A stretch of DNA of 50,113 nt from Nitrososphaerota archaeon (GTDB lineage: Archaea; Thermoproteota; Nitrososphaeria; Nitrososphaerales; Nitrosopumilaceae): positions 1-50,113 of the forward strand of contig JAJPGX010000029.1 of assembly GCA_021325595.1 (NCBI GenBank). Reading direction: 5' to 3'. Positions 49,562 to 50,113 of the stretch are shown here, piece after piece. The position numbers and the translations under genes were made by a program. The notes beneath the pieces were generated by a model. The model had not been told where the DNA came from and did no database searches. It saw nothing but the letters and a program-made list of their open reading frames with translations. How positions within the stretch are numbered: the stretch's first letter is position 1; each line of letters begins with the position of its first letter.

Positions 49562-50113
49562 TTGGAAAAAGATATTTTGATAATAGAAGATAGTCAAGCA
49601 ACTTCTCTGTTAATTACAGAGTTTCTCAAAAAACTCGGTTATGAAAAAATTCACTCTGTTAACACTGGTAAAAAGGGCCTAGAAATATTTCAAAAACTTG
49701 TAAATAGCGGAATGATGCCAATAGTACTACTCGACTATAGTCTTCCGGATACAAATGCTAATGAGATAATCTCGGAGTTATTTAAGATCAAACCAGATGT
49801 AAAAATCATACTTGAGACAGCTGAAGAAAAAGAAGAAACCGTGGTAAAGGAAGCAATTAGGAAGGGGGTTTATCTATATCTACAAAAGCCAATCAGATTT
49901 GACAACATAAAGAACACTATGAAGATAGTTGAGGAAGAAACTGCTAACAAATTAAATGATTTTACAGAAATTATTGAATCATGTATTTCTTTTAATCCAA
50001 TAATTAGTATTGCCAAACTATCTGATAAAACAGGTAAATCTAAAGAAGAATTAACGCATTATCTTAAGGATCTAGAATCATCGGGTAAGATAATACCCAT
50101 CCAAGATTTAAAA
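49562..50113 (+). CDS. Response regulator with C-terminal winged-helix-like domain (truncated)
   Basis: 184 codons from a TTG to the right edge, no stop reached. ILIIEDSQATS (acidic pocket), the phospho-acceptor Asp in VLLDYSLPD near 60, ETAEEKEET and the Lys in LQKPI near 108 make a CheY-type receiver. From about 130 (IIESCISFNPIISIAKLSDKTGKSKEELTHYLKDLESSGKI) it looks like a small winged helix that could bind DNA. gagg lies 8-12 bases before the TTG. The sensor kinase is not in the window. Confidence 0.85.
   Translation, partial: MEKDILIIEDSQATSLLITEFLKKLGYEKIHSVNTGKKGLEIFQKLVNSGMMPIVLLDYSLPDTNANEIISELFKIKPDVKIILETAEEKEETVVKEAIRKGVYLYLQKPIRFDNIKNTMKIVEEETANKLNDFTEIIESCISFNPIISIAKLSDKTGKSKEELTHYLKDLESSGKIIPIQDLK

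Noticed and set aside
1-50113. CRISPR arrays, insertion sequences, integrases or prophage genes
   Set aside because: No regularly spaced repeats, transposase motifs or phage structural proteins were seen on either strand.

Overview
The window looks like a chromosomal segment from a low-GC member of the Nitrososphaerota (Thaumarchaeota), closest in flavour to the Nitrosopumilales/Nitrosotaleales. The support is archaeal information-processing genes (aIF5A, S24e, S27ae, S8e, Gar1, Pus10, SRP19/SRP54, TFB, Alba), archaeal versions of aromatic biosynthesis (ADH synthase, dehydroquinate synthase II, GHMP-type shikimate kinase), a J-domain/ferredoxin fusion of the type known from Thaumarchaeota, ScpA/ScpB, and intron-containing tRNAs. 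No ammonia-oxidation genes lie here, so that physiology is not shown. I see no insertion sequence, prophage or CRISPR array.

Layout. 1-4.5 kb: the edge of a coiled-coil/Pro-rich protein, two small Cys-rich proteins, a UbiD-type decarboxylase, a pirin and an MqnC-like radical SAM enzyme (possibly quinone synthesis). 4.6-17 kb: an almost complete shikimate/tyrosine pathway (ADH synthase, DHQ synthase II, aroD, aroE, shikimate kinase, aroA, aroC, chorismate mutase-aminotransferase fusion, tyrA). It is interrupted by a structured-RNA candidate, tiny zinc proteins, a solitary DNA methyltransferase, alba and a secreted protein. 17-19.7 kb: divergent thiC and thiD-thiN around a perfect palindrome. 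19.7-26.3 kb: sugar-nucleotide genes (nucleotidyltransferase, GNA1-like acetyltransferase, GalT-like), a 500-bp gene-free stretch rich in inverted repeats, a winged-helix regulator, hemerythrin, FKBP, apgM and DUF309. 26.3-32.3 kb: S24e/S27ae, an HExxH protein, Pus10, DnaJ-Fer, SRP54, a Dph6-like ligase and aIF5A, with a C/D-box sRNA just 3' of aIF5A. 32.3-43.6 kb: tRNA-Tyr, an Lrp-like regulator, a solenoid-receiver protein, scpA/scpB, S8e-SRP19 and Gar1-TFB, sufC, a peroxiredoxin, tRNA-Leu, an aminotransferase, an acyl-CoA dehydrogenase and an HD protein. 43.6-47.9 kb: haem synthesis through sirohaem (hemB, hemA, precorrin-2 dehydrogenase, AhbA-AhbB fusion). 48-50.1 kb: a PMT-type membrane glycosyltransferase and a truncated response regulator.

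Many genes carry a TATA-like box about 25-30 bases before the start codon, as expected for leaderless archaeal transcripts. I used this spacing to choose several starts. The strongest novel-looking signals are the C/D-box sRNA at 31.8 kb, whose second guide would place a 2'-O-methyl on C34 of elongator tRNA-Met; the structured RNA candidate at 6.55-6.62 kb; the symmetric palindromes over the thiC/thiD promoters and over the TATA box of the 32.3-kb unknown gene; and several sub-60-residue zinc proteins.
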